Of a stretch of DNA of 64,000 bases, positions 25,227 to 34,373 are shown piece after piece. The stretch is from Thermodesulfobacterium thermophilum DSM 1276. GTDB lineage: Bacteria > Desulfobacterota > Thermodesulfobacteria > Thermodesulfobacteriales > Thermodesulfobacteriaceae. The notes beneath the pieces are model-generated. The model saw nothing but the letters and a program-made list of their open reading frames with translations, was not told where the DNA came from and made no database searches. The DNA lies in assembly GCF_000421605.1 (NCBI RefSeq), contig NZ_ATXI01000004.1, positions 1-64,000 on the forward strand, read 5' to 3'. Position 1 is the stretch's first letter; each line of letters starts with the position of its first letter. A program made the translations under genes and the position numbers.

Positions 25227-26534
25227 ATGCACATTACCATCATAGGGACAGGATATGTAGGGTTAGTTTCTGGTGCAGGGTTAGCAGACTTTGGTATGAA
25301 GGTTTTTTGTGTAGATAAAGACCAAAAAAAAATAAACAAATTAATAAATGGAGTTATACCTTTTTATGAGCCTGGCTTAGAAGAATTGGTAAAAAAGAAC
25401 GTAAAGGCAAACCGACTGTTTTTTACTACAAACTTAGAAGAGGCAGTTAAAAATTCTTTGGTAGTCTTTATCTGTGTAGGAACGCCTCCTAATCCTGATG
25501 GTTCTGCAGACCTTTCCCAAATAAAAGAAGTAGCCCTATCTTTAGCTGAGATCATCGATGAATATAAGGTTATCGTTACCAAAAGTACGGTACCGGTAGG
25601 AACCAACAGATGGATCAAAAACTTGATAGATTCAAACAAAAAAACCTCTGTAGCTGTGGATGTAATTTCTAATCCTGAATTTTTAAGAGAAGGCTCTGCT
25701 GTAGAAGATTTTATGCATCCAGATAGGGTGGTTATCGGAGGGGAAAGTTCCTATGCCATTGCTATCATAAAAGACATTTATCGTCCTTTATATTTAGCAG
25801 AAACTCCTTTTATCATAACCAACCTTGAAACAGCTGAGCTTATCAAGTACGCAACCAACGCTTTCTTGGCTACTAAAATCTCCTTTATCAATGAAATCGC
25901 CAATTTTTGTGAAAAAGTAGGAGCTGATGTTACTACTGTAGCCAAAGGTATAGGAATAGACCCAAGAATAGGGTCTAAATTTCTAAACCCAGGGCCTGGG
26001 TTTGGAGGCTCCTGTCTACCTAAGGATGTAAAATCTCTTATCCATCAAGGAAGAAAAGTAAGTTCACCTTTTAGACTCCTTGAAGCAGTAATAGAAGTTA
26101 ACGAAAAACAGAAACTAAGAGTAATAGAAAAATTAGAAAAATTTTTAGGAGACTTAAAGGATAAGACTATAGGAGTTTTAGGACTCTCTTTTAAACCTAA
26201 CACAAGCGATGTCAGAGAAAGCCCTGCTTTATCTATCATTCCCGTACTTTTAGAAAAAGGAGCAAAAGTAAAGGTTTATGACCCTGTAGCTATGGAAGAG
26301 TTTAAAATAGCTGCCAAAGGACTTAACATAGAATATGCCTCTGATCCGTTAAACTGTGCTACTCAAACAGATGGGTTGGTACTTCTTACCGAATGGAATG
26401 AATTCAGGTTTTTAGACCTCTCTCAACTTAAAAAGGTAATGAAAAATCCTTTGATCATAGACATGAGAAATATTTATGAACCTTCGGTGGTAAAATCCTT
26501 AGGGTTTAGCTACGAAGGAATAGGAAGATTATAA
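25227..26534 (+). CDS. ugd: UDP-glucose 6-dehydrogenase
   Basis: A 435-residue NAD-dependent enzyme that oxidises UDP-glucose to UDP-glucuronate for surface polysaccharides. The N-terminal Rossmann motif is IIGTGYVGLVSGAGLADFG, substrate residues are in VKSTVPVGTN-type text (VTKSTVPVGTN), and the catalytic cysteine is in FGGSCLPKDV. The C-terminal domain with GLSFKPNTSDVRESPAL is typical. ATG 25227 follows AAGAGGTAAA. Its substrate is made by GalU, encoded at 37 kb here. It converges with the MBL gene and the two overlap by 6 bases. Confidence 0.95.
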   Translation: MHITIIGTGYVGLVSGAGLADFGMKVFCVDKDQKKINKLINGVIPFYEPGLEELVKKNVKANRLFFTTNLEEAVKNSLVVFICVGTPPNPDGSADLSQIKEVALSLAEIIDEYKVIVTKSTVPVGTNRWIKNLIDSNKKTSVAVDVISNPEFLREGSAVEDFMHPDRVVIGGESSYAIAIIKDIYRPLYLAETPFIITNLETAELIKYATNAFLATKISFINEIANFCEKVGADVTTVAKGIGIDPRIGSKFLNPGPGFGGSCLPKDVKSLIHQGRKVSSPFRLLEAVIEVNEKQKLRVIEKLEKFLGDLKDKTIGVLGLSFKPNTSDVRESPALSIIPVLLEKGAKVKVYDPVAMEEFKIAAKGLNIEYASDPLNCATQTDGLVLLTEWNEFRFLDLSQLKKVMKNPLIIDMRNIYEPSVVKSLGFSYEGIGRL

Positions 26535-27176
26535 AAGTTCTTCTAAGAAGGGATTGTTATTCTTTTCCTCTCCTATCGTAGATACAGGTTTAGATCCATA
26601 ATCATGTCCTGGAAAAATAGAGGTTTCCTCAGGTAGGGTTAAGATCTTTTTTTTGATAGAGTCCATCATCTGAAAAAAATTACCCCCAGGTAAATCTGCC
26701 CTCCCCACCCCTTCCACAAACAAAGTATCTCCTGTAAACAAAACCTGTTCTTTTTGATTATAAAAACATATCGACCCAGGAGAATGTCCAGGCGTATGTA
26801 TGACCTTTATTTTCTCCTTTCCAAAAACAATTTCATCACCTTCTTTTAACCTAAGGTCTGCTTTTGGATTCTCTGGAAAACCCCAGGACCTAAAAAAAGA
26901 AAAATTGTTTTTATCTTGAAAAAACCTGTCGTCTTCCTCATGCAACCCAAATGGAACGTTTAAAGCTTCCTTCAAAAAGGAAACACCTACTACATGATCA
27001 GGATGTCCGTGGGTACCTAAAATAACTTTTACCTTAATACCCAAAGTCTTAATTAACTCTAAAATTCTTGGGTCTTCTGCCCCAGGGTCTATGATAACTC
27101 CTTCTTTGGTGTCTTCACAATAGACGATATAACAGCAAACCTCAAAACTTCCTACAATTAACCTTTCTATCTTCAT
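26529..27176 (-). CDS. MBL-fold metallo-hydrolase, glyoxalase II-like
   Basis: A 215-residue soluble metallo-beta-lactamase-fold hydrolase. Metal ligands are visible in GTHGHPDHVVG (HxHxDH), HTPGHSPGS, LFTGDTLF and FPGHDYGS, the set found in hydroxyacylglutathione hydrolase-like and persulfide dioxygenase-like proteins. The thiol substrate cannot be told from sequence. It overlaps aroK by 4 bases (ATGA) and is the last gene of the aro operon. Confidence 0.85.
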   Translation of the reverse strand: MKIERLIVGSFEVCCYIVYCEDTKEGVIIDPGAEDPRILELIKTLGIKVKVILGTHGHPDHVVGVSFLKEALNVPFGLHEEDDRFFQDKNNFSFFRSWGFPENPKADLRLKEGDEIVFGKEKIKVIHTPGHSPGSICFYNQKEQVLFTGDTLFVEGVGRADLPGGNFFQMMDSIKKKILTLPEETSIFPGHDYGSKPVSTIGEEKNNNPFLEELL

Positions 27177-27715
27177 ATAATTTCCCCTACCATATTTTGG
27201 TTTTTCAATTGTTTAAGGATTAAATCCAGTATCTCTTTTGGAGACTTTTGCTCAGTATCTATACTTAAGTCTGCAACCTCACGATAGAGCGGTTCTCGAG
27301 ATTTTAAAACTTGAAGAACCTCTGAAGTTAAATCTTCAGAGGTAAGCTTAGGTCTTTCTTTTAGGGTTTTTTCATCTTTAAGCATTCTTTCTATAATGGT
27401 TTCAGGTGAGGCTTTAAGCCATACAACCAATGCTTTTGATTTTAAAGCTTTGATTTCTTGTTGATGTAAAATTCCTCCCCCACCTAAAGCAATCACTATT
27501 TCTTTTCTATCAACCAACCTAACCAAAACCTCTTTTTCAATACTCCTAAAAGTCTCCCATCCTTCAGTTTCGACTATCTCTTTTATCGTTTTCCCGGAAA
27601 GGCTTTGAACCTCTTGGTCTGTGTCTATAAAATCCCAATTTAAAGCTCTACTAAGGAGTTTACCTACGGTAGTTTTACCTACCGCCCTAAAACCTATTAA
27701 TAACACCTTATCCAT
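27173..27715 (-). CDS. aroK: Shikimate kinase
   Basis: A 180-residue P-loop kinase that phosphorylates shikimate at the 3-OH. Walker A is GFRAVGKTTVGKLL, the shikimate-binding region contains FIDTDQEVQ and FRSIEKEVL, then the GGGGIL stretch, and the lid is KERPKL. It lies in the order aroD-aroE-aroA-aroK, overlapping aroA by 8 bases, so the whole lower shikimate branch here is translated in a coupled way. Confidence 0.94.
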   Translation of the reverse strand: MDKVLLIGFRAVGKTTVGKLLSRALNWDFIDTDQEVQSLSGKTIKEIVETEGWETFRSIEKEVLVRLVDRKEIVIALGGGGILHQQEIKALKSKALVVWLKASPETIIERMLKDEKTLKERPKLTSEDLTSEVLQVLKSREPLYREVADLSIDTEQKSPKEILDLILKQLKNQNMVGEII

Positions 27716-28991
27716 AAAGAGCTTCCAGATATTCCCAAAAATCAGGAAAAGATTTGGTTACACATTCAGGGTTTATTATTTTAATCTTTCCGGTCTTTAA
27801 CCCTAAAAGGGCAAAGGACATAGCTATTCGGTGGTCATCATAAGTTTCTATCTCTGCGGGCTGAAAATCCTGGGTACCTTCTATCACAGCTCCGTCAGGA
27901 AGTTCTTGAGCATTAACTCCTATCTTCTGTAATTCAGTCACCATAGCTTTTATACGGTCTGTTTCTTTAAACCTAAGATGTGGAGCCCCTTTAAGGATCG
28001 TTTTGCCTTCAGCTACAGCCCCTAAAACACACATCGTAGGAAAAAGGTCTGGGGTATCCTTTAAGTCAAGTTCTACGGCCTTAGGTCTTCCTTTAAAAGC
28101 TACCCTTACACCTTTAGGATAAAGAGGTTCTACGCAAGCTCCCATCTTTTTGATAAACTCTATAAACTTAGTATCTCCTTGTTTAGAAAAATAATTATAG
28201 TTTTTGACTACTACCTCTCCTTCACCTAAAATCAAAGGTAAACCTAGAAAATATGAAGAACTTGAGGCATCAGCCTCAACTTCATACACCGATGGTTTAT
28301 ACCTACCAGGACTTACCTTAAAATATCTTTCTTCAGCATAAACCTCAACCCCAAACTCTTTCATAACCTCTAAGGTAATCTCTACGTAAGGACGTGAAAA
28401 AAACGGTCCTTCTATTAAAATCTCTACACCGTTAGGAAGATAAGGCCCTATTAACAATAACGAAGACACAAACTGACTACTCACATCTCCTGGTAAGACG
28501 ATGCTTTCAGACCTGAGAACGTTTGATTTTACCCGTATAGGAAAATACCCTTCTTTTTCTAAACATTCGATTTTTGCGTTTAATTTTCTTAAAGCCTCTA
28601 CCAAATGTTTTACCGGTCTTTCATGAAGTCTTGGCTTTCCGTAAACATCTATAAAACTTCCCTTCCCTAAACAGGCATAACTTAAGAAAAATCTTGAACC
28701 TGTACCATTATTCCCTAAATAAACCTTTACACCCGAAAGTAAAGGAGGAAAACTTCCCTTGATCTCCCAAAGTTTTTCTTCCTCAACTACTTTAACCTCT
28801 ACGTTAGTAGCAACCAAAGCGTCTTTTAAAAGCAAGGTATCTTCACTTATCAAAGGATTTACCAGTTGAGACTTCCCCTCTGCTAAGGAAGCACAAATCA
28901 AAGCCCTTTGGGTTAAACTCTTAGAAGAAGGTAATTCTATCTCAATTTTTTTTAAACCTTTTAGAGGAAGTATCGGTTTAACACTTTTCAT
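27708..28991 (-). CDS. aroA: 3-phosphoshikimate 1-carboxyvinyltransferase (EPSP synthase)
   Basis: A 427-residue enzyme that joins phosphoenolpyruvate to shikimate-3-phosphate. The signatures LPSSKSLTQRALICASLA, LGNNGTGSRFFLS, RLHERPVKHLVEALRKL and HLRFKETDRIKAMVTEL are all present, in the usual two-domain layout. ATG 28991 overlaps the aroE stop by one base. Product feeds chorismate synthase (not in this window) and then pheA and pabBC, both in this window. Confidence 0.95.
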   Translation of the reverse strand: MKSVKPILPLKGLKKIEIELPSSKSLTQRALICASLAEGKSQLVNPLISEDTLLLKDALVATNVEVKVVEEEKLWEIKGSFPPLLSGVKVYLGNNGTGSRFFLSYACLGKGSFIDVYGKPRLHERPVKHLVEALRKLNAKIECLEKEGYFPIRVKSNVLRSESIVLPGDVSSQFVSSLLLIGPYLPNGVEILIEGPFFSRPYVEITLEVMKEFGVEVYAEERYFKVSPGRYKPSVYEVEADASSSSYFLGLPLILGEGEVVVKNYNYFSKQGDTKFIEFIKKMGACVEPLYPKGVRVAFKGRPKAVELDLKDTPDLFPTMCVLGAVAEGKTILKGAPHLRFKETDRIKAMVTELQKIGVNAQELPDGAVIEGTQDFQPAEIETYDDHRIAMSFALLGLKTGKIKIINPECVTKSFPDFWEYLEALYG

Positions 28992-29815
28992 TAAGCTTGT
29001 CTCCTCTGTACTTCGGCATAAAGTTCTTTTTGAATAATAGACAAACTTTCTTGAGATAAACTTTTTTTAGTCCAAAGTCTAAGTTGCTCAATACCTTGAT
29101 AAAATAACATTTGAAGGCCGTCTATGACCTTACAACCTTTTTCCTCAGCATAGGTCAAAAAAGTGGTTTTGAGGGGTGAATAAACTAAATCCATCGCAAC
29201 CTTAAACCTTAAAAGTACCTCTGGTCCAACTACACTTTCTTTGGAATTTAATCCTACACTTGTGGTTTGGATGATAATCTCTCCTTCAGCCTTGTTTAAC
29301 TCATCCCAAGGTTTGGGTACACCACCAAATTTTTGAGCAAGTTCAACCGCCTTTTGATAAGTCCTATTATAAATCACTATTTCTTTTGCACCAGCCTCTT
29401 TTACCGCATAAACTACCGCCTTAGCCGCTCCTCCTGCACCGATTACCACTACTTGTTTGCCTTTCAAACTTATCCCATTCTCCTCAAAAGCCTTTAATAC
29501 CCCTATCCAATCTGTGTTAAAACCTAAAAGCCTCCCTTCTTCTACCACAACCGTATTTACAGCCCCTATTTCAGAAGAAGTTTTATATATTTCGTCTAAG
29601 TATTTCATAATGCGTTCTTTATAAGGAACTGTTACAGATAATCCTTGAATTCCTAAGGCTTTGATTCCTATGACTGCTTGTTCAAAGTTTTCAGGAGAGA
29701 CTTCAAAAGTGCCGTAAACTGACTTAAGTCCCAAAAGTTTAAACCCTAAGTTATGAATAACCGGAGATAGAGAATGTTTAACAGGATATCCTATTACTCC
29801 ATATACATCATACAT
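28991..29815 (-). CDS. aroE: Shikimate dehydrogenase
   Basis: A 274-residue NADP-dependent reductase that makes shikimate from 3-dehydroshikimate. The substrate-binding N-terminus is YGVIGYPVKHSLSPVIHN, the catalytic Lys-Asp pair lies in VTVPYKERIM and GFNTDWIGV, and the nucleotide motif is VVIGAGGAAKAVVYA. A longer frame starts at TTG 29830, overlapping the aroD stop, but ATG 29815 has GAGGAT upstream and gives the family N-terminus, so it is preferred. Confidence 0.94.
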   Translation of the reverse strand: MYDVYGVIGYPVKHSLSPVIHNLGFKLLGLKSVYGTFEVSPENFEQAVIGIKALGIQGLSVTVPYKERIMKYLDEIYKTSSEIGAVNTVVVEEGRLLGFNTDWIGVLKAFEENGISLKGKQVVVIGAGGAAKAVVYAVKEAGAKEIVIYNRTYQKAVELAQKFGGVPKPWDELNKAEGEIIIQTTSVGLNSKESVVGPEVLLRFKVAMDLVYSPLKTTFLTYAEEKGCKVIDGLQMLFYQGIEQLRLWTKKSLSQESLSIIQKELYAEVQRRQA

Positions 29816-29826
29816 TAGGCTTATCC

Positions 29827-30531
29827 TCAAGAAGGTTTAGGTAAATGGTCTAAAAGGTTAGAGTATATAGTTTTAGCAGTTAAAAGGTCGATTTGTCCAG
29901 GTGCTACTGCCTCTTCCTTAGAAGGTGCTACATAAGTAAAAGGTGATCCAGCAAGTAAACATAACACCCGACTTAACCTCCCGGCCTCTCCCATACCAAA
30001 GGTTACAAGCTCTATCCCTAACTCCTTGGCAAATCTTATTACGTCTAAAAGTCTTAAACTGTCTTCAAAAACCTTAGCCATGGTCACAATCTTGGCCTTT
30101 TTAACTCCTTTCTCCCCCATCTCACGTAACATCCTCTTTAGATACCCCTTTTCAGGGGTTCGGTTAAAGTTATGATAGGAAACTAAAATTTTATCATATT
30201 TATCATAAAAAGAAGTAGTTAAATTAAATTTTTCATAATATCTCTTAAAATAACGCCATTCTACATCTATCAGATAAAAAGGTTGTTGTAAGGCCCATAG
30301 AATCCAATCTATATAAGACTGAGGGGAAAGCTGTGCTTTTCCCCCTTCTCGATAAGTTCTTAAAGTAAAGATAAACCTAAAGGGATAGGAAAAAACTTTT
30401 AGAATTTCATCTCTTGAAAGATTTTCTAAACTATCAATTCTTATTTCAAAAAGGTCTGTTATTTCTGAAAATTTTTCTATCTGTTCGCAAACTTGACTAA
30501 TGTTTGGTTTAGCTAAAGAAACGCAAAACAT
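29827..30531 (-). CDS. aroD: 3-dehydroquinate dehydratase, type I
   Basis: A class I aldolase-type dehydratase of 234 residues that forms a Schiff base with 3-dehydroquinate. The opening FCVSLAKPNISQ, FEIRIDSLENLS, the histidine in LVSYHNFNRTPE and the lysine in KKAKIVTMAK match family active-site regions; FGMGEAGRLSRVLCLLAGSP closes the barrel. The frame extends back to ATG 30582 inside the upstream gene, but ATG 30531 is chosen because the family begins here and the extension has no match; neither start has a good ribosome site. Confidence 0.9.
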   Translation of the reverse strand: MFCVSLAKPNISQVCEQIEKFSEITDLFEIRIDSLENLSRDEILKVFSYPFRFIFTLRTYREGGKAQLSPQSYIDWILWALQQPFYLIDVEWRYFKRYYEKFNLTTSFYDKYDKILVSYHNFNRTPEKGYLKRMLREMGEKGVKKAKIVTMAKVFEDSLRLLDVIRFAKELGIELVTFGMGEAGRLSRVLCLLAGSPFTYVAPSKEEAVAPGQIDLLTAKTIYSNLLDHLPKPS

Positions 30532-30538
30532 ATTTATT

Positions 30539-31129
30539 TTATACACTAAACCTTGAAAGGTAATCAAGGATGGTTCTATCATAACGACTGGTTAAAGCAA
30601 ACACCTTCTTAGCAAGCTCAAATCTGGTTTTAAGGGTGGTGTTACCATAAGTTCTTATTTCTTCAAGAACCTTTTCATAATCTTCTGGGTCTACCACTAC
30701 CGTAACATATTTAAAATTTTTGGCAGAAGCCCTAAGTAAAGTAGGACCTCCTATGTCTATGTTTTCTATAGCCTCTTCTAAGTCTCCTCCTTTTTCTACC
30801 ACTTTTTCAAAGGCATAAAGGTTTACCACCACCAAGTCTATAGGTTTTATCTGAAGTTTTTTGATAGTTTCTACATGCTCTGGGTTATCTCTTTTAAAAA
30901 GAATTCCTCCATGAATATGTGGATGTAACGTTTTTACTCTTCCTTCTAAGATTTCAGGGAAACCTGTAACTTCGCTAATCTCTACCACTTTAACCCCAGC
31001 TTCTCTCAAAACTTTAGCAGTACCACCTGTAGAGATGATTTCTATCCCTAAGTTTTCAAGCTCTTTAGCTAACTCCACTACTCCCTTTTTATCTGTTACG
31101 CTTATCAAAGCCCTTTCTATCTTATTCAT
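30539..31129 (-). CDS. Stand-alone IMP cyclohydrolase domain (N-terminal half of PurH)
   Basis: A 196-residue protein equal to the N-terminal MGS-like IMP cyclohydrolase domain of PurH, which closes FAICAR to IMP in the last step of purine synthesis. Motifs: [53 protein letters not shown] and [15 protein letters not shown]. In most bacteria this domain is fused to an AICAR transformylase domain (total about 510-530 residues); here the gene ends with its own stop and the next gene is aroD. The transformylase step must be encoded elsewhere, perhaps by a separate purH C-domain gene or a PurP-type enzyme. Confidence 0.88.
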   Translation of the reverse strand: MNKIERALISVTDKKGVVELAKELENLGIEIISTGGTAKVLREAGVKVVEISEVTGFPEILEGRVKTLHPHIHGGILFKRDNPEHVETIKKLQIKPIDLVVVNLYAFEKVVEKGGDLEEAIENIDIGGPTLLRASAKNFKYVTVVVDPEDYEKVLEEIRTYGNTTLKTRFELAKKVFALTSRYDRTILDYLSRFSV

Positions 31130-31150
31130 AAATTTCTCCTTAGGTAGATT

Positions 31151-32335
31151 TTAAGCTATACCTATCTCTTCGTCAGTTAGATAACAAGCTGGGTCAGGGG
31201 CCCAAACATCTCCTGTTACTGCCTCTGCCCTCACCCTAAAGTTTCCGCCACATACTTTCAAAAACTTGCAAGCAGCGCATCTCCCCTTAACATGCTTCTT
31301 TTTCTCTTTAAGTTTAGCCATCAACGGATCTGATAGATCTGTCCAGATCTGACTAAAAGGTCTTTCCCTTACGTTACCAAAAGAATAGTGCCTCCAAAAC
31401 TGGTCTGCATGAACCTCTCCGTCCCAGGAAATACATCCTATACCTACCCCACTATTGTTACCTCCGTTCATCTTAAGAAGTTCATAGACCTCTTCTGCCC
31501 TGGGATTTCCTTCTCTTTTCATCCTAAGATATAAATAAGGACCGTCGGCATGATTATCTACGGTTAACACCTCTACTTTATGTCCTTTATCATGCAACTC
31601 TTTGGTGCGATCTATGATGTAGTCTACCCAATATCGAGTTTCCTCATGGTCTAAATCCATATCAATCAAAGAGCTACCTCTTCCGGCATAGACTAAATGA
31701 TAAAAACATATCCTTGGAATAGAAAGTTCCTCAACCAAATCAAAAACCTTAGGAATCTCTTGGGCATTAAGTTTATTGATAGTAAATCTTAAACCTACTT
31801 TTATTCCTTCTTTTTTACAATTTTCTATAGCAGAGATAACTTTGTCAAAACAGCCCTTTACTCCTCTAAACCTGTCATGCACATCTTTCCATCCGTCAAG
31901 GCTAATCCCTACGTAGGAAAGCCCTATTTTTTTAAGTTCCTTGGCTAAAGGTTCATCTATCAAAACTCCGTTGGTAGAAAGCACAGCCCTCATCCCTAAC
32001 TCTACAGCCTTTCTTATCAAATCTAAAATATCTGACCTTACCAGAGGTTCTCCCCCAGAAAATAAGACCACAGGTACTCCAAATTGAGCTAAATCCTCAA
32101 GCAAAGCCATACCTTCTAAAGTGGTAAGTTCTTCTGGATGGGGCTTGTTGTCTGCCTTAGCATAACAGTGAATACACCTAAGATTACAAGCCTTAGTTAC
32201 GTTCCATACTACCACTGGCTTTTTATCTGCTGAAAATTGAAGAAGATGGGATGGAAGGTTTTTCGAGTGCCTTCCATACCTTAAAGGGTCTGAAGCCTCT
32301 ATGGTGCCACAATAAAGTTTAGAAATCCCTATCAT
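31151..32335 (-). CDS. ahbC: Radical SAM 12,18-didecarboxysiroheme deacetylase-type enzyme (AhbC)
   Basis: A 394-residue radical SAM protein of the AhbC/NirJ family. The SAM cluster motif is CNLRCIHC in WNVTKACNLRCIHCYAKAD, and C-terminal SPASM-type cysteines occur in GIGCISWDG, GRCAACKFLKVCGGN and DPACYLT. The N-terminal extension SKLYCGTIEASDPLRYGRHS is characteristic of AhbC and NirJ. In sulfate reducers and archaea AhbC removes acetate side chains of didecarboxysiroheme on the alternative route to heme b. NirJ (heme d1) is closely related, but no nir genes are seen, so AhbC is preferred. It supports a sulfate-reducer-like origin. Confidence 0.85.
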   Translation of the reverse strand: MIGISKLYCGTIEASDPLRYGRHSKNLPSHLLQFSADKKPVVVWNVTKACNLRCIHCYAKADNKPHPEELTTLEGMALLEDLAQFGVPVVLFSGGEPLVRSDILDLIRKAVELGMRAVLSTNGVLIDEPLAKELKKIGLSYVGISLDGWKDVHDRFRGVKGCFDKVISAIENCKKEGIKVGLRFTINKLNAQEIPKVFDLVEELSIPRICFYHLVYAGRGSSLIDMDLDHEETRYWVDYIIDRTKELHDKGHKVEVLTVDNHADGPYLYLRMKREGNPRAEEVYELLKMNGGNNSGVGIGCISWDGEVHADQFWRHYSFGNVRERPFSQIWTDLSDPLMAKLKEKKKHVKGRCAACKFLKVCGGNFRVRAEAVTGDVWAPDPACYLTDEEIGIA

Positions 32336-32348
32336 TACCTTTCAACCT

Positions 32349-32705
32349 CTATTTTTTTATATATTTTAATACTTTGTTTAAAAATTCCTCTTCTTTAAAA
32401 GGATAAACCAAAATATCGTCACAACCACAATCCTTAGCCCTATGTTCTTCCTCTTTTAACGGAACTTTACAAACCCCGACGATAGGTATGGTTTGAGTTT
32501 CTGGGTTAGACTTTAAAAGTAAAGTCGTAGCAAATCCATCTAACAAAGGGATATCTTTTTCCAAAATAATTAACCTAGGTTTTTCCTTTTTAGCTAATTT
32601 AAGTAGGGTCTCTCCGTCTTCTATTAATTTATATCTAATTTTATGTTTTTCTAAAGCCTCTTTTAACTTCTTAAACAAATCTTCCGAAAGGGCTAAGTAA
32701 ATCAT
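32349..32705 (-). CDS. Degenerate receiver-domain protein (pseudo-receiver)
   Basis: A 118-residue protein consisting only of a CheY-like fold. The phospho-acceptor strand reads LIILEKDIPLLDG, with Glu where Asp is expected; the first acidic pair is weak (LALSEDLF) and the conserved lysine before PF is replaced (LVYPFKEEEF). It should therefore not be phosphorylated normally and may act as a constitutive binding module; a Glu can mimic the phosphorylated state. Its start overlaps the ClpX-like ATPase gene by 4 bases, suggesting the two work together, for example as adaptor and unfoldase (inference). Confidence 0.8.
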   Translation of the reverse strand: MIYLALSEDLFKKLKEALEKHKIRYKLIEDGETLLKLAKKEKPRLIILEKDIPLLDGFATTLLLKSNPETQTIPIVGVCKVPLKEEEHRAKDCGCDDILVYPFKEEEFLNKVLKYIKK

Positions 32706-34333
32706 ATAACCATACCCTTTAATTTTTTAGAGGTTTGTTTATAAAATCTCTCTGGATTTTTAAAAGCAAGTGAGGTTATGGTAATCTCTTCTATATCCCA
32801 AAAATCTTTTAAATAAATTAGTTCATCTTTTAAACGAGACATAAGTTTTTCACAAATACTAAAAACACCCGTTTCTTTTTTTATAGCTCTTTCCATGATG
32901 AAGTCTATCGCATCATCTGAAAAGCAAATCTTTAAGTTATACCTATTTTCGAAAAATTTTTCATAATTTTTAACTTGTTGCCATACATAACAAAGTTTTT
33001 CCCATCCCTTGTTTAGTTCAATAGCCCCGTTCAAATAAAAGTCAAAAAGTAATTCAACCCTTTTAAGGGTTAACTCAAAAAAACTCTCAGATTTTAAAAT
33101 ACCTTTTGAATTCAGATAACGTTTAAACCTTTCTTCTTCCTCTAAAAGACACGCCCTAAAGATTTCTTTCCAACGGTCACTTTTAGGAGAGTTTAACATA
33201 GCTTGAAGGACCCCTTCAGGGTCTTTTACCATCTCTTCGGTTACCCCAAGATGTTTAAACCCTTTAGAAGGTAAGAGTCTTTCATATGGGGTTAAAACTC
33301 TCTCCAATACCATCACCAAGGCTCTGGCCCCGGTATTTTCTTTAGCACTAACTTCGGCAATTTTTCTTAAAGCTCCATCGGAAAAAGCTAAGGTTATTCC
33401 ATAAACGTTAAAATCTTTTCTCTTATTTAAAACCATAGGGTTGTTAGGATTCGCAAGAATTTCAAAAAGGTCTTCCTCAGAAAGAGGATCAAATACAACA
33501 ATAACAGGGAATCTCCCTACAAACTCTCTTTCAAAACCATAAACCACAAGGTCTTCTGGTGAGACAAATTTTAAATAGTTTAATTTTTGTTCTAATCTAT
33601 CTTCTATTTCAGAAAGAAAACCCATCTTTTGTTTTTTTAGCCTTTTTTTAATGATATCTTCTAAACCCTGGAAAGCACCACTCGCTACAAAAAGAACATG
33701 CTTAGTGTTTAGAATTATCTTTCTTTTACGAGTTTTATCAAAAATATCTTTACGATCAAACCCAGAACCTGCCTCAGGTGGGAATTTTATCTCTACCGTT
33801 GTTTCCTCTAAAGGTTTTAACAAAGCCCTTTGTACTCCTGTACGAGAAACGTCTGGTCCTATGGTTTCTCCGGTAGAGGCTATCTTGTCTATCTCGTCTA
33901 AAAAAATCATTCCATAATGGGCTTTCTCAAGATCTCCTTCTGCTTCCCAATAAAGTTCTCTAATTAAATCTTCTATATCACCTCCCACATAACCTGTCTC
34001 GCTAAACTTGGTTGCATCCCCTTTTACAAAAGGAACTCCTATTTTCTTGGCTATTAACTTCATCATATAGGTTTTACCAACTCCAGTAGGTCCTATGATA
34101 AGAAGGTTGTTTTTCACAAAATCAAAATCTTCGTTTCTTTTTAAAACGTAATGTTTAATTTTCTGAAAGTGAGTACATATCTTGGTAGAAATAATCGCCT
34201 TGGCCTCTCTTTGTCCTACTATATATTCGTCTAAAAAACTTTCCAACTCAAGAGGTTTAAGGTCAAATTGATATACTGAAGAAAACCGCTCAGAAGACAG
34301 TTTTTCTATCTTGACTTTTGAAGTTTTTATCAT
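32702..34333 (-). CDS. ClpX-like AAA+ unfoldase without zinc domain and with a second small domain
   Basis: A 543-residue ATPase of the ClpX/HslU class. It lacks the N-terminal zinc-binding domain of ClpX. Seen: Walker A GPTGVGKT (81-88), pore loop GYVG (114-117), Walker B MIFLDEIDKIA (142-152), a KMGF loop (about 236-239) where ClpX has its ClpP-docking IGF loop, FVGRFPV with the arginine finger, and sensor 2 NTGARAL (333-339). After the normal ClpX end, about 190 residues follow, closing with ICFSDDAIDFIMERAIKKET, which resembles a second copy of the small domain. It is the first gene of the operon, with a near-leaderless promoter, and overlaps a pseudo-receiver gene. Confidence 0.85.
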   Translation of the reverse strand: MIKTSKVKIEKLSSERFSSVYQFDLKPLELESFLDEYIVGQREAKAIISTKICTHFQKIKHYVLKRNEDFDFVKNNLLIIGPTGVGKTYMMKLIAKKIGVPFVKGDATKFSETGYVGGDIEDLIRELYWEAEGDLEKAHYGMIFLDEIDKIASTGETIGPDVSRTGVQRALLKPLEETTVEIKFPPEAGSGFDRKDIFDKTRKRKIILNTKHVLFVASGAFQGLEDIIKKRLKKQKMGFLSEIEDRLEQKLNYLKFVSPEDLVVYGFEREFVGRFPVIVVFDPLSEEDLFEILANPNNPMVLNKRKDFNVYGITLAFSDGALRKIAEVSAKENTGARALVMVLERVLTPYERLLPSKGFKHLGVTEEMVKDPEGVLQAMLNSPKSDRWKEIFRACLLEEEERFKRYLNSKGILKSESFFELTLKRVELLFDFYLNGAIELNKGWEKLCYVWQQVKNYEKFFENRYNLKICFSDDAIDFIMERAIKKETGVFSICEKLMSRLKDELIYLKDFWDIEEITITSLAFKNPERFYKQTSKKLKGMVI

Positions 34334-34345
34334 ATCAACTTTTAT

Positions 34346-34373
34346 AATATATGCCTTTTTTAAAAAATGTAAA
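34346..34373 (-). promoter_or_regulatory. Promoter of the ClpX-like operon with almost no leader
   Basis: On the minus strand, TTTACA (34368-34373), a 16-base spacer and TATATT (34346-34351) precede ATG 34333. The predicted start is near 34339, leaving about 6 bases of leader and no Shine-Dalgarno sequence. Just upstream, a palindrome with arms TTTTAACTTT (34393-34402) and AAAGTTAAAA (34405-34414) could be an operator. Confidence 0.5.

Noticed and set aside
30583-31129. Bifunctional PurH annotation for the IMP cyclohydrolase gene.
   Set aside because: The frame ends at 30539 after 196 residues and the downstream frames encode AroD, so no transformylase domain is present.
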